From: Clostridium magnum DSM 2767
Lineage (GTDB): Bacteria; Bacillota; Clostridia; Clostridiales; Clostridiaceae
Length of the DNA: 64,000 bases
Reading direction: 5' to 3'
Assembly: GCF_001623875.1 (NCBI RefSeq)
Contig: NZ_LWAE01000009.1
Coordinates: forward strand, 123,935 to 187,934
The notes beneath the pieces were generated by a model. It saw only the letters and a program-made list of their open reading frames with translations, was not told the origin of the DNA and ran no database searches. Below are positions 36,022 through 43,730 of this stretch, piece after piece (positions within the stretch are counted from its first letter, which is position 1; the number at the start of each line of letters is the position of its first letter). The position numbers were made by a program, and so were the translations under genes.

Positions 36022-36048
36022 TATTATATGCAGTACCACAAATGTTGT
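36022..36048 (-). promoter_or_regulatory. Sigma-K-type promoter of sRNA unit 1
   Basis: On the minus strand AC, 16 bases, CATATAATA, again exact to AC-N16-CATANNNTA. It lies 20 bases downstream of the cwlD stop codon. Confidence 0.6.
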
Positions 36049-36068
36049 GCTAACCTTTTGCCAAGATA

Positions 36069-36809
36069 TTAGAATTTAAATTTCCAAATGGCCCTAGTTT
36101 TATTGACCTCCTGAAAATATTCTTCAATAGATTTAGATAAAGATTCTGCTATCTTATCCTGATACTCATCTTTCATTAGTTCTCTCTCCTCTTGGGGGTT
36201 TGTTAAAAAGCCACATTCCACGATTACTGAAGGTATAGAGCAATAACATCTTAACACCTTATATGAGTTACCTAATTTTTCTACTCTTTTATTTTTATTA
36301 TTTAAATCTTTTTTAAAATTTTGTTGAATAATATGGGCTAGTCTTCCGCTATCTTCATTTTTTGAATACCAAACCTGCGCACCACTATAATAGCTTTCAT
36401 CAAAGAAGTTTTGATGAATACTTACAAAAATATCACAATTAGATTCTCGTTTAATTTTACACCTATTATTTAAGTCTTCAATTTTTTTCTTATTCATACT
36501 TCCACTTTCGGTATAAAGACCTTTATCTTCCTCTCTGGTCATGAGAACAGTGTAACCTAACTTATTCAAGCTATCTCTAAGCTTAAGACTTATACTTAAA
36601 TTAATATCTTTCTCAATGGTACCTCTTTTAGATTCAGCTCCCCCATCAATACCTCCATGTCCTGGGTCGATTAATATAATTTTTTCATCATCTGCTTGAA
36701 CAGGTGTCATACAACTTATTGATTGATAATTAATGTCTTTTAGTAATACAAGTACTATTGCTATAGATATTAAAAGAATACTTAATACAATTTTTTTAAT
36801 TTTAAACAC
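36069..36809 (-). CDS. cwlD: N-acetylmuramoyl-L-alanine amidase, CwlD-like
   Basis: 246 residues. A membrane anchor at residues 7-25, then an Amidase_3 domain: LIDPGHGGIDGGAES (zinc His), RGTIEKDINLSISLKL (zinc Glu), VSIHQNFFD (zinc His) and SVIVECGFLTNPQEE (catalytic Glu). Size, single domain and anchor fit CwlD, which strips peptides from cortex muramic acid so that PdaA can make muramic delta-lactam. The start is the GTG at 36809 with GGAGGTG upstream; earlier codons lie over that site. A PdaA-like gene is divergent next door. Confidence 0.82.
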   Translation of the reverse strand: MFKIKKIVLSILLISIAIVLVLLKDINYQSISCMTPVQADDEKIILIDPGHGGIDGGAESKRGTIEKDINLSISLKLRDSLNKLGYTVLMTREEDKGLYTESGSMNKKKIEDLNNRCKIKRESNCDIFVSIHQNFFDESYYSGAQVWYSKNEDSGRLAHIIQQNFKKDLNNKNKRVEKLGNSYKVLRCYCSIPSVIVECGFLTNPQEERELMKDEYQDKIAESLSKSIEEYFQEVNKTRAIWKFKF

Positions 36810-36996
36810 AAGCTGCACCTCCAACATAAACTTATATGGAGTATTTTATGTAGGTTTGTATTTTTTATTTGGTATGGTAAGCAATTGTAAAATTTTCAAG
36901 CTATTAAACCCATAGGTTATGAGAACACTAAATTAGACATGTTCTACAGTTTACTGCAGGATATACTTTATTTTTTATTAATTAGAGGTGAGTTTA

Positions 36997-37797
36997 TTGA
37001 AGTGTATATTGAAAAAATTTTCATATCCCTTAGTCTTTCTAGTTATAGCTTTAATTCTCACACAGACTATGTGTGAGAAAATAGTTACCCCTTCATTTGG
37101 TAAAATGTGCACAAATATATCTTTGACAAATCAACAAAATATAGAGAAGAAAATCATTTACTTAACCTTTGATGATGGGCCTAGTGTTACTACAAATAAA
37201 ATTTTGGATACTCTAAAAGAAAAAGACGTAAAGGCAACCTTTTTTCTCATAGGAAATCAAATTGTAGGATTTGAAGATACTGTAAAGAGGATTCATAAAG
37301 AAGGCCATAGTATTGGTTTACATACCTATACTCATAAATTTAAGCGTATATACAATAATAATGATAATTTTATTAAAGAAATGAAGCATTGTAGTGATGA
37401 AATTAATAACATTACTGGTGTTAACCCAAATATTATTAGATTTCCAGGCGGAAGTAGAAAACATCTAAATAATGAATTTCTCTGCAGATTGCACGATGAA
37501 AATTTTAAAATATATGATTGGAATCTTCAGGTGTCTGACGGAATTAATCCTAATTTATCTTCCAATAAACTCTTCAAAGAAGCTACTGCAGACAATGATT
37601 CAATTTCTCCTATTATTTTACTAATGCATTGTGACTATATGCACAAGAATACTTGCAAAGCCTTACCAGAAATAATAGACTATTATAAGCAGCAAGGTTA
37701 TATATTCAAACCAATTACAGAAGATACCCCGGAGCTTTATTTCCCACCATCAAAAAGAACACTAAAAAGCATTTGGGATATCATGACTAGCAAATAA
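36997..37797 (+). CDS. Polysaccharide deacetylase, PdaA-like
   Basis: 266 residues. N-terminal membrane/signal segment, then a NodB domain: IYLTFDDGPSV (catalytic and metal Asp), HSIGLHTYTH (metal His pair), NIIRFPGGSRKH and LLMHCDYMHK. The likely start is the TTG at 36997, with AGAGGTG seven bases before; the GTG at 36988 lies inside that site. With the divergent cwlD it forms the muramic delta-lactam pair of the spore cortex, although other NodB deacetylases act on vegetative wall. Confidence 0.8.
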   Translation: MKCILKKFSYPLVFLVIALILTQTMCEKIVTPSFGKMCTNISLTNQQNIEKKIIYLTFDDGPSVTTNKILDTLKEKDVKATFFLIGNQIVGFEDTVKRIHKEGHSIGLHTYTHKFKRIYNNNDNFIKEMKHCSDEINNITGVNPNIIRFPGGSRKHLNNEFLCRLHDENFKIYDWNLQVSDGINPNLSSNKLFKEATADNDSISPIILLMHCDYMHKNTCKALPEIIDYYKQQGYIFKPITEDTPELYFPPSKRTLKSIWDIMTSK

Positions 37798-37909
37798 TTA
37801 AGACCTATCACTTTAAAGAAAGTTAATCTTTTTCACTTTATCTTAAACAAATGCCTGCTAAATGTGTAATTTTAGACTGCTAAGAAAGAAAAAAAGAGCT
37901 TAGCTTCAA

Positions 37910-38047
37910 CTAAGACTCATTTCTAACTGGTTTATATTTTGATTTATTCTTATCATTGGGGTTTATATATTCAAAATCCCCATTTGAATTTTTTCTTATT
38001 CCTAACTTTGCATATTGCTTATCCTTTACTTTATGTTTGTTAACCAT
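37910..38047 (-). CDS. Small basic protein of unknown function
   Basis: 45 residues, hydrophilic and basic (MVNKHKVKDKQYAKLGIRK, then FEYINPNDKNKSKYKP). GAGGTGAT precedes the ATG, and a hairpin plus T-run follows and overlaps the stop, so it is a complete small gene. A CATATGCTA element upstream resembles sporulation -10 boxes but the AC is two bases off. No family recognised. Confidence 0.6.
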   Translation of the reverse strand: MVNKHKVKDKQYAKLGIRKNSNGDFEYINPNDKNKSKYKPVRNES

Positions 38048-38118
38048 TAATATCACCTCTAATGGTTAGCATATGTGTAAGTAAACTTTTTATGTATATA
38101 CTTTTTTAATTTTTGTTA

Positions 38119-38145
38119 ACACTTTTTCTTGTTCTTCATAATATG
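38119..38145 (+). promoter_or_regulatory. Sigma-K-like promoter of the Arg/Tyr-rich gene
   Basis: AC at 38119-38120, 16 bases, CATAATATG, which matches AC-N16-CATANNNTA except at the last base. The ATG is about 30 bases downstream with TGGAGGC between. Confidence 0.5.
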
Positions 38146-38175
38146 ATAGTGTAGTAAATTTTATGGAGGCATGAA

Positions 38176-38493
38176 ATGAGTACAATTGACTATAACACTG
38201 ACAATACTGAGGAAGTAGTAGAAGACTACTCTCAGGATACAAATGTCAATTACCCTACTTATCCTATGTATTATTGTCCCCTATGCAACGATTCAATGTC
38301 TATGAGGAGTGAATGGGACGACTCAGATGAATACGATGATGATTTAGATGAATTTGATGACGATCCAGGATACAGACAAAGACGTCGTAGAAGACGTAGG
38401 CGTAGACGCAGATATCCATATTATTATCCAAGACCATATATCTACCCATACATCTTTCCATTTATCTACTCATACTACGATGACTGGGATTAA
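38176..38493 (+). CDS. Low-complexity acidic/Arg/Tyr-rich protein, possible spore coat protein
   Basis: 105 residues in blocks: an acidic N-terminus, a CPLC pair near residue 34, a run of Asp/Glu (45-65), an almost pure arginine block (69-79) and a Tyr/Pro-rich tail (YPYYYPRPYIYPYIFPF). Charge-segregated, Tyr-rich low-complexity proteins are common in spore coats, where Tyr can be cross-linked. A sigma-K-like promoter and the neighbouring cortex genes support this, but there is no family match. GGAGG precedes the ATG. Confidence 0.7.
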   Translation: MSTIDYNTDNTEEVVEDYSQDTNVNYPTYPMYYCPLCNDSMSMRSEWDDSDEYDDDLDEFDDDPGYRQRRRRRRRRRRRYPYYYPRPYIYPYIFPFIYSYYDDWD

Positions 38494-38505
38494 TATCATG
38501 TAAAA

Positions 38506-38539
38506 TTCAAGCTCACCAGTTATTCCTGGTGAGCTTGAA
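38506..38539 (+). terminator. Terminator of the Arg/Tyr-rich gene
   Basis: Perfect 14-base stem TTCAAGCTCACCAG / CTGGTGAGCTTGAA, 6-base loop. Confidence 0.85.
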
Positions 38540-38568
38540 GTAGATCTTGTATTCATTAAATACTCTAA

Positions 38569-38601
38569 TAATAAGCACCAGTACCTCTACTAGTGCTTAT
38601 T
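38569..38601 (-). terminator. Terminator of the NlpC/P60 gene
   Basis: Stem AATAAGCAC / GTGCTTATT with inner AGTA / TACT pairs, ten bases after the stop codon at 38611. Confidence 0.75.
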
Positions 38602-38610
38602 TTCTATATG

Positions 38611-39636
38611 TTATTTAACTCTCCTGGCAGTTAAGTAATCACCCCGATTTGATAACTGTGAAACTTTAATTACATCTCCAGTATGGGGTGCATGTATATA
38701 CATTCCGTTACCTATATACATACCTACATGATGTGGATCACTGGAGGTTCCAAAAAATACTAAGTCACCAGGTTGAAGCTGGTTTACTGGTATTTCTCTT
38801 CCATCTTTTATCTGATCATAAGTTGTTCTTCCAATTCCAACGCCAAAATTTGCATAAACATATTGAACAAAACCAGAACAATCAAAGCCACTAGGCGTAG
38901 TTCCTCCCCATAAATAAGGTATACCCAAAAACTTATATGAATAACTAATAATCTCGTTATCTTTAGATGGCAAAGACTCCAAAGATATATTTAGACTGGC
39001 AAGCTTTCCTTTTAACTGATCATTTAATGCGGTTATTTTTAGCTGTTCAATTAATTTTTTCTGATTCTCTTTATCTTCATTAAGCTTGGCTAATTTTTTT
39101 TCATTGTCTGCCTTCAATGCTAACAGATTCTTATTTTCCTGCTGCAGTTTTTCTTTCTGTTCAACTATCTCTTGCTTTTTTTTGCTTAAATCATTCATAA
39201 TATCTTCATCATAACTCATAATTCTTTTAATAGAATCTACTCTTGATATAAAATCATCAAAATTTTTGGAGTCCATTATCATCTCCATATATCCATTAAT
39301 GCCATTAATATAAAATGCCCTAGCTCTCTTGTTTAACACGCTTTTGTGATCTTTTATATCGTTCTCTGCATAATTTATCTGATCTTGTAACTTTTTTATA
39401 TCATTTTCAGTTTTAGTTATTCCATTATTATTTTCATCTATATTTTTTAATGTTTGTTCTATTTGGCTATCTAATTTTTCTATACTGCTTTCTAAGTTTT
39501 GAATTTGAGCCTCTATCCCACCGTTAACCTGAACGGTTTGGTTACTATTATTAGTATCAGGAGCGGCTAATACAGTTAAACTAAACATAAAATTAAAAGC
39601 TAATGCTGCTGCAATAACCCCTACTCTTCTATTCAT
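38611..39636 (-). CDS. Secreted NlpC/P60 endopeptidase with coiled-coil domain
   Basis: 341 residues. Signal peptide (to about residue 24, VLAAPD), a long coiled coil at 40-210 of the PcsB/CwlO kind, and a C-terminal NlpC/P60 domain with GFDCSGFVQYVY (catalytic Cys), DPHHVGMYIG (His) and YIHAPHTGD. Cuts D-Glu to diamino acid bonds in peptidoglycan; coiled-coil members are activated by FtsEX. The start is the ATG at 39636, six bases after GGGAG; the ATG at 39642 touches that site. Confidence 0.88.
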   Translation of the reverse strand: MNRRVGVIAAALAFNFMFSLTVLAAPDTNNSNQTVQVNGGIEAQIQNLESSIEKLDSQIEQTLKNIDENNNGITKTENDIKKLQDQINYAENDIKDHKSVLNKRARAFYINGINGYMEMIMDSKNFDDFISRVDSIKRIMSYDEDIMNDLSKKKQEIVEQKEKLQQENKNLLALKADNEKKLAKLNEDKENQKKLIEQLKITALNDQLKGKLASLNISLESLPSKDNEIISYSYKFLGIPYLWGGTTPSGFDCSGFVQYVYANFGVGIGRTTYDQIKDGREIPVNQLQPGDLVFFGTSSDPHHVGMYIGNGMYIHAPHTGDVIKVSQLSNRGDYLTARRVK

Positions 39637-39642
39637 CAACAT

Positions 39643-39941
39643 CTCCCTTTCATTCTTTTAATAAAGATTCTATATTTTTATGCCTTTAAAATACCCCTTT
39701 TAATGTATATATCAATTCTTAAAAACATATCACAAATATTTTACTTTATATTACATATAATAACCTCAATTATTATAACATATCTTTTGTGCAAACTCTG
39801 TATCAAAAATAATGTTTTATATGGTAATCACTGGCTAAAGCATCTGCCCTTATATATTATAGCAGAAACTAACTTTCAAACATATTAATTATCTTTTAAC
39901 AATATAATAAATTATATTTACTTACTAAGGAGGTTTTTATT
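39643..39941. other. Intergenic stretch, no supported gene
   Basis: About 300 AT-rich bases between two divergent genes. One 61-codon frame at 39703 has no ribosome site and is not called. Promoters for both flanking genes must be here. Confidence 0.5.
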
Positions 39942-40778
39942 GTGCTGAAAAAAAACGTTAAATTTTTAATTGCAATATGTTTTTTTCTTTTGCCAATATA
40001 TAATGATGTTCATGGGGCTTCCATAAAAGATATAGTATCTTCCGATCCCTTCAAGATATGGACAATAAAGTTTAATGAAAAAATCAACTTTGACAAATTG
40101 ACCCAAAGCTCTATATCAGTATTAGATAGTAAAGGAAATTTAGTTCCTGTAACTTTATCCCTAGGTAAAGACACCAAATCCATTTTAATTAGTCCTCCAT
40201 CAACAGGATATAACATAGATGAGTCTTATAAATTAAAAATAACTTCGAATCTTCATTCAGTAGAAAATAAGCATTTGAATGAGGAAAAAAACATTAATTT
40301 TAGTATAAAGAAGTACTTAACGGATAATGAAATAAAAGATGTTTTGAAAAACGTAGAAGATAACACTATTAAGATGTGCTATTCACGAAAAAATGATAAA
40401 ATTTTAAATTCAGATGGTAAAGCCTACCTTGCCTTTACAGATGAATTTAACAGCGAAGAAAGAGTCTATAAATTCTTAAGAAACTACTATACCGATAAAA
40501 TGAGTAAAGTAATGATGAACTATTTAGGAACTAGATACGTAAATAATAGTTATGCTGAACTTTGTGGTGACTGGGGGGAAAGCACCGATTGGAAGTCTAT
40601 TGCCCTAATCAATAAACAATATCTAGATAGTAATACACTCCAATTTACCTGTGATTATTTCAATAAAAATAATTACTCAATAGACAATAAGCCTAATCCA
40701 AAACATTACTACTCTACTTATAAACTTAAATATGAAGATGGCAGATGGCTTGTAGACTACAATAGCAATTTTGAGTAA
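39942..40778 (+). CDS. Secreted protein with N-terminal Ig-like (Big_5/SbsA-type) domain
   Basis: 278 residues. Signal peptide (1-25), then a Big_5-like domain at about 28-125: FKIWTIKFNEKINFDKLTQSSISVLDS and STGYNIDESYKLKI fit this domain. The remaining 150 residues (NEIKDVLKNVEDN to the end) look like a small alpha/beta domain with no recognised family. The start is a GTG with AAGGAGG eight bases before. Probably wall- or surface-associated; function unknown. Confidence 0.7.
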   Translation: MLKKNVKFLIAICFFLLPIYNDVHGASIKDIVSSDPFKIWTIKFNEKINFDKLTQSSISVLDSKGNLVPVTLSLGKDTKSILISPPSTGYNIDESYKLKITSNLHSVENKHLNEEKNINFSIKKYLTDNEIKDVLKNVEDNTIKMCYSRKNDKILNSDGKAYLAFTDEFNSEERVYKFLRNYYTDKMSKVMMNYLGTRYVNNSYAELCGDWGESTDWKSIALINKQYLDSNTLQFTCDYFNKNNYSIDNKPNPKHYYSTYKLKYEDGRWLVDYNSNFE

Positions 40779-40797
40779 TGGGGCAAGCCCCATTACT
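40774..40797. terminator. Bidirectional terminator
   Basis: Perfect 11-base stem AGTAATGGGGC-AA-GCCCCATTACT overlapping the stop codons of both converging genes. Confidence 0.85.
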
Positions 40798-42590
40798 TAT
40801 TTCTCTATCATATCCAACAACTGATTAAACCTTCTTATAGTGTCCTCTAATGGTTTAGGCGTAGTCATATCAACCCCTGCTTTTTTAAGAACATTTATAG
40901 GATACTCACTTGAACCACTCTTTAAGAATCCTTTATAAAGCTCCACTGCTGTTTCACCCTTTTCAAGTATTTCGTGGGCAAAAGAGTTAGCTGCTGCATA
41001 ACCTGTGGCATATTGGTAAACATAAAAATCTCTATAGAAGTGTGGAATTCTCGCCCATTCAATATCTATTTCTTCATCTACAATCATTTCTGGACCAAAA
41101 TACTTCACATTTAATTCATGCCAAATCTTTGATAGATCTTCTGAGGTAAGAGGTATTCCCTTTTCCATATTTTCATGAGTTACCTTTTCGAACTCAGCAA
41201 ACATAACCTGCCTAAATACTGTAGTCCTAATTTGCTCTAGCTGCTGATTTATAAGGTAAAGTCTTTTATTTTTATCCTGTTCCTTATTAATTAAGTAATT
41301 AATCAACAGATTCTCATTTGTAGTTGAAGCAACCTCTGCAACAAAGAGAGAATAGTCAGCATAAACATATGGCTGAGTTTTTCTTGAATAATAGGAGTGA
41401 ATAGAATGCCCCATTTCATGAGCTAATGTAGATACATCATTTAATTTGTTATCATAATTCAAAAGCACATAAGGCATAGTATCATAGTCACCGGAAGAAT
41501 ATGCGCCGCCTCTCTTACCTTTATTAGGATAAATATCTATCCAGCCTTCCTTTACCCCTTCTTCAAAAATATTTAAATATTCTTCACCTAAAGGTTTTAA
41601 TCCTTCCTTTACAGTTTTTAGTGCTTCTTCAAATTCTATACTTATAGCAGGACTATCTATTATGGGAACATATAAATCATACATATGAATCTCATCTAAT
41701 CCTAAAAGCTTCTTTTTTATTTTAACATATCTATGCAACGCTTCTATATTTTTATTAATAGTGTCTACAGTATTATGGTATACCTCAAGTGGAATATTAT
41801 TAGGCTTTAAGGAACATTCTAAAGCACTGCTATAATTTCTAACTTTAGATATGAATACAAAGTTTTTAATGGAGGAGGTTAATGATGCTCCAAAGGTATT
41901 CTTATAATTTTTGTAAGTATTAAATAATGCTTTAAATGCATCCTTTCTCACTCTTCTATCCTTTGATTGTATGAACCTTCCATAGTTGGCCTCCGTTAGC
42001 TCTATATCATTATTATTTTCATCTTTGATGGTAGGAAAAGTCATATCTGCATCTGAAAGCATACTAAATATTTTATCAGGTGCTTGAAGACAATCTGATA
42101 CTCCAGCTATAAGTTCTTCTTTTTCCTTTGTTAAGGTATGAGGCTTCTTTCTTAGAATATCCTCAAGTAAAAATTTATACATTTTAAGCTCAGGTACCCT
42201 TTCTACTTCTTTTTCAATAGTTCCCTCTGAAAGACTTAATATCTCTGGAACGAAAAAAGCTTGAATACTTTGTATTTCAGCAAAATAGGTATATATTTTA
42301 TCTCTTAGAGCCTGAAATGTTGGATTTGCAGTATCCTCATCGCTTCTCAAATGAGCATAAACTGCCAGTTTTCCAGCAAGTCTTGATACCTTTTCTTCTA
42401 GTTTTAGATATTCTAGAAGTTCCTTTCCATTATTAAGTTTTCCAACATAGCTTGATAACTGCGGCACCATACCCTTTAGCTCATTGAAATCATTTTCCCA
42501 TTTATCGTTATCTGCATATATTTTTTCAACATTCCATTTATATTTTTTCTCTACTTCATTTCTACTTTTTAAAGCCTTAACTTCTGACAT
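40797..42590 (-). CDS. pepF: Oligoendopeptidase F
   Basis: 597 residues, family length. M3 metallopeptidase: zinc site TLAHEMGHSIHSYYS at about residue 390, third ligand Glu in VAEVASTTNE, and RHRMPRF-like C-terminal YQYATGYAAANSF. An intracellular zinc enzyme that cuts oligopeptides of roughly 7-17 residues. Ordinary gene with its own terminator shared with the converging neighbour. Confidence 0.92.
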   Translation of the reverse strand: MSEVKALKSRNEVEKKYKWNVEKIYADNDKWENDFNELKGMVPQLSSYVGKLNNGKELLEYLKLEEKVSRLAGKLAVYAHLRSDEDTANPTFQALRDKIYTYFAEIQSIQAFFVPEILSLSEGTIEKEVERVPELKMYKFLLEDILRKKPHTLTKEKEELIAGVSDCLQAPDKIFSMLSDADMTFPTIKDENNNDIELTEANYGRFIQSKDRRVRKDAFKALFNTYKNYKNTFGASLTSSIKNFVFISKVRNYSSALECSLKPNNIPLEVYHNTVDTINKNIEALHRYVKIKKKLLGLDEIHMYDLYVPIIDSPAISIEFEEALKTVKEGLKPLGEEYLNIFEEGVKEGWIDIYPNKGKRGGAYSSGDYDTMPYVLLNYDNKLNDVSTLAHEMGHSIHSYYSRKTQPYVYADYSLFVAEVASTTNENLLINYLINKEQDKNKRLYLINQQLEQIRTTVFRQVMFAEFEKVTHENMEKGIPLTSEDLSKIWHELNVKYFGPEMIVDEEIDIEWARIPHFYRDFYVYQYATGYAAANSFAHEILEKGETAVELYKGFLKSGSSEYPINVLKKAGVDMTTPKPLEDTIRRFNQLLDMIEK

Positions 42591-42684
42591 AGTAACAATC
42601 TCTCCTAACTTATTAGATTTTGTTTAATTTTCTAAAAGAAGTTTTCCCATAATTTACTTTATTTATTATACCACAAAAACAAAA

Positions 42685-42711
42685 ATAGCTACTAGCAAAG
42701 CTAGTAGCTAT
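42685..42711 (-). terminator. Terminator of the zinc-ribbon gene
   Basis: Perfect 11-base stem ATAGCTACTAG / CTAGTAGCTAT with a 5-base loop, followed on the minus strand by TTTTTGTTTTTG. Confidence 0.85.
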
Positions 42712-42723
42712 AGAAAATACTGA

Positions 42724-42885
42724 TTAGTATCTCTTATTATTTCTTTGTTGTTTTCTTGCTCTTCTGCAATCTGGGCATCTTTGTGGTTCATTTTCGAAAC
42801 CTTTTTCTTTGTAGAAAGCCTGTTCTCCTTCTGTGAATACGAATTCCTTACCACAATCTTTACAAGTTAAAGTCTTATCTGCCAT
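42724..42885 (-). CDS. Small zinc-ribbon protein (zf-trcl type)
   Basis: 53 residues. MADKTLTCKDCGKEFVFTEG, then QRCPDCRRARKQQR, gives a four-cysteine zinc ribbon of the 'probable zinc-ribbon' family (PF13451). The basic tail suggests nucleic acid binding. GGAGGTACG precedes the ATG and a clean terminator follows, so this is a monocistronic gene. Function is not established for the family. Confidence 0.85.
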   Translation of the reverse strand: MADKTLTCKDCGKEFVFTEGEQAFYKEKGFENEPQRCPDCRRARKQQRNNKRY

Positions 42886-43037
42886 TTAAACGTACCTCCG
42901 TTTTTTAAATTGGGTATCTAACAATTCACAATCAAAGCATTTTCCAAACTAAAAAGCGGAGAATGTTTTTTATGATATTAAATCCCTTACTATTTATTAC
43001 TGAATTAGTATATCATAATATTTTACTTTAGTCCATA

Positions 43038-43652
43038 TTATTTTTCATCTTTAAGAAATATTGTATTCAATGAGCAATTTTTCATTTTTGCTAATATGCT
43101 TTTTGATGTAATAGTTAAAACTTGACCACCATCTAGAAATGGTATTGGAACCAAATTAACTATTAATAGTGCCCCATTTACACAAAAAAGAATTTCCCAT
43201 ATACTAAGACCAATCAATATGTTATTTACACTATCTATAAAATTCTTCATATTTCCTTGTAAATAATGACTACTTAATGAAGTTACAGATAAAAAGTTTC
43301 TTATTGATTCAATCAATACTTTAAAGGAATAAGATATGCCTCTATAAGCTTGTATATACATAGATATAAGGCATACCATATAATTCATTAAGATACCTGC
43401 TAATATTATAATCCAATACTGTACTAAATTTACCTTATTTAATTCCTCTTCATCAGTTCCTACATAGCCTCCGATTGGAACTACTCTCAAATAGATCTTT
43501 GTTTCTTTAAAACAAAATTTTAATATATAAGGTCCTGTGCCAACGCAGCACTCCCTAACCTTTAAATTAAATATTTTGCTGGCAATATAATGTCCAAATT
43601 CATGCAGCGCCAATGATATATACATAATAGCTAAAACTCTGATGAAGTTCAC
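43038..43652 (-). CDS. M50 family (site-2 protease-like) membrane metalloprotease
   Basis: 204 residues, shorter than RseP types because it has no PDZ domain. Zinc site HEFGH at residues 16-20 in the first membrane segment, and the partner motif LVPIPFLDGGQVL near residue 170. Four membrane segments. Minimal S2P-like peptidases cleave within membranes; the substrate here is unknown. AGGAGGTAG precedes the ATG. Confidence 0.85.
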   Translation of the reverse strand: MNFIRVLAIMYISLALHEFGHYIASKIFNLKVRECCVGTGPYILKFCFKETKIYLRVVPIGGYVGTDEEELNKVNLVQYWIIILAGILMNYMVCLISMYIQAYRGISYSFKVLIESIRNFLSVTSLSSHYLQGNMKNFIDSVNNILIGLSIWEILFCVNGALLIVNLVPIPFLDGGQVLTITSKSILAKMKNCSLNTIFLKDEK

Positions 43653-43730
43653 AAAGGCTACCTCCTATGAAAGTCATACACCATATATTTATGTTTATGG
43701 CTTTCATTTTATGAGTTTTAACTATTGTTT

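Noticed and set aside
35800..36050. Possible type I toxin-antitoxin pair in the tandem short units
   Set aside because: No hydrophobic peptide with a ribosome site and no antisense promoter was found; the units read the same way.
39703..39888. 61-codon hydrophobic frame on the plus strand
   Set aside because: No ribosome binding site and low-complexity AT-rich composition.
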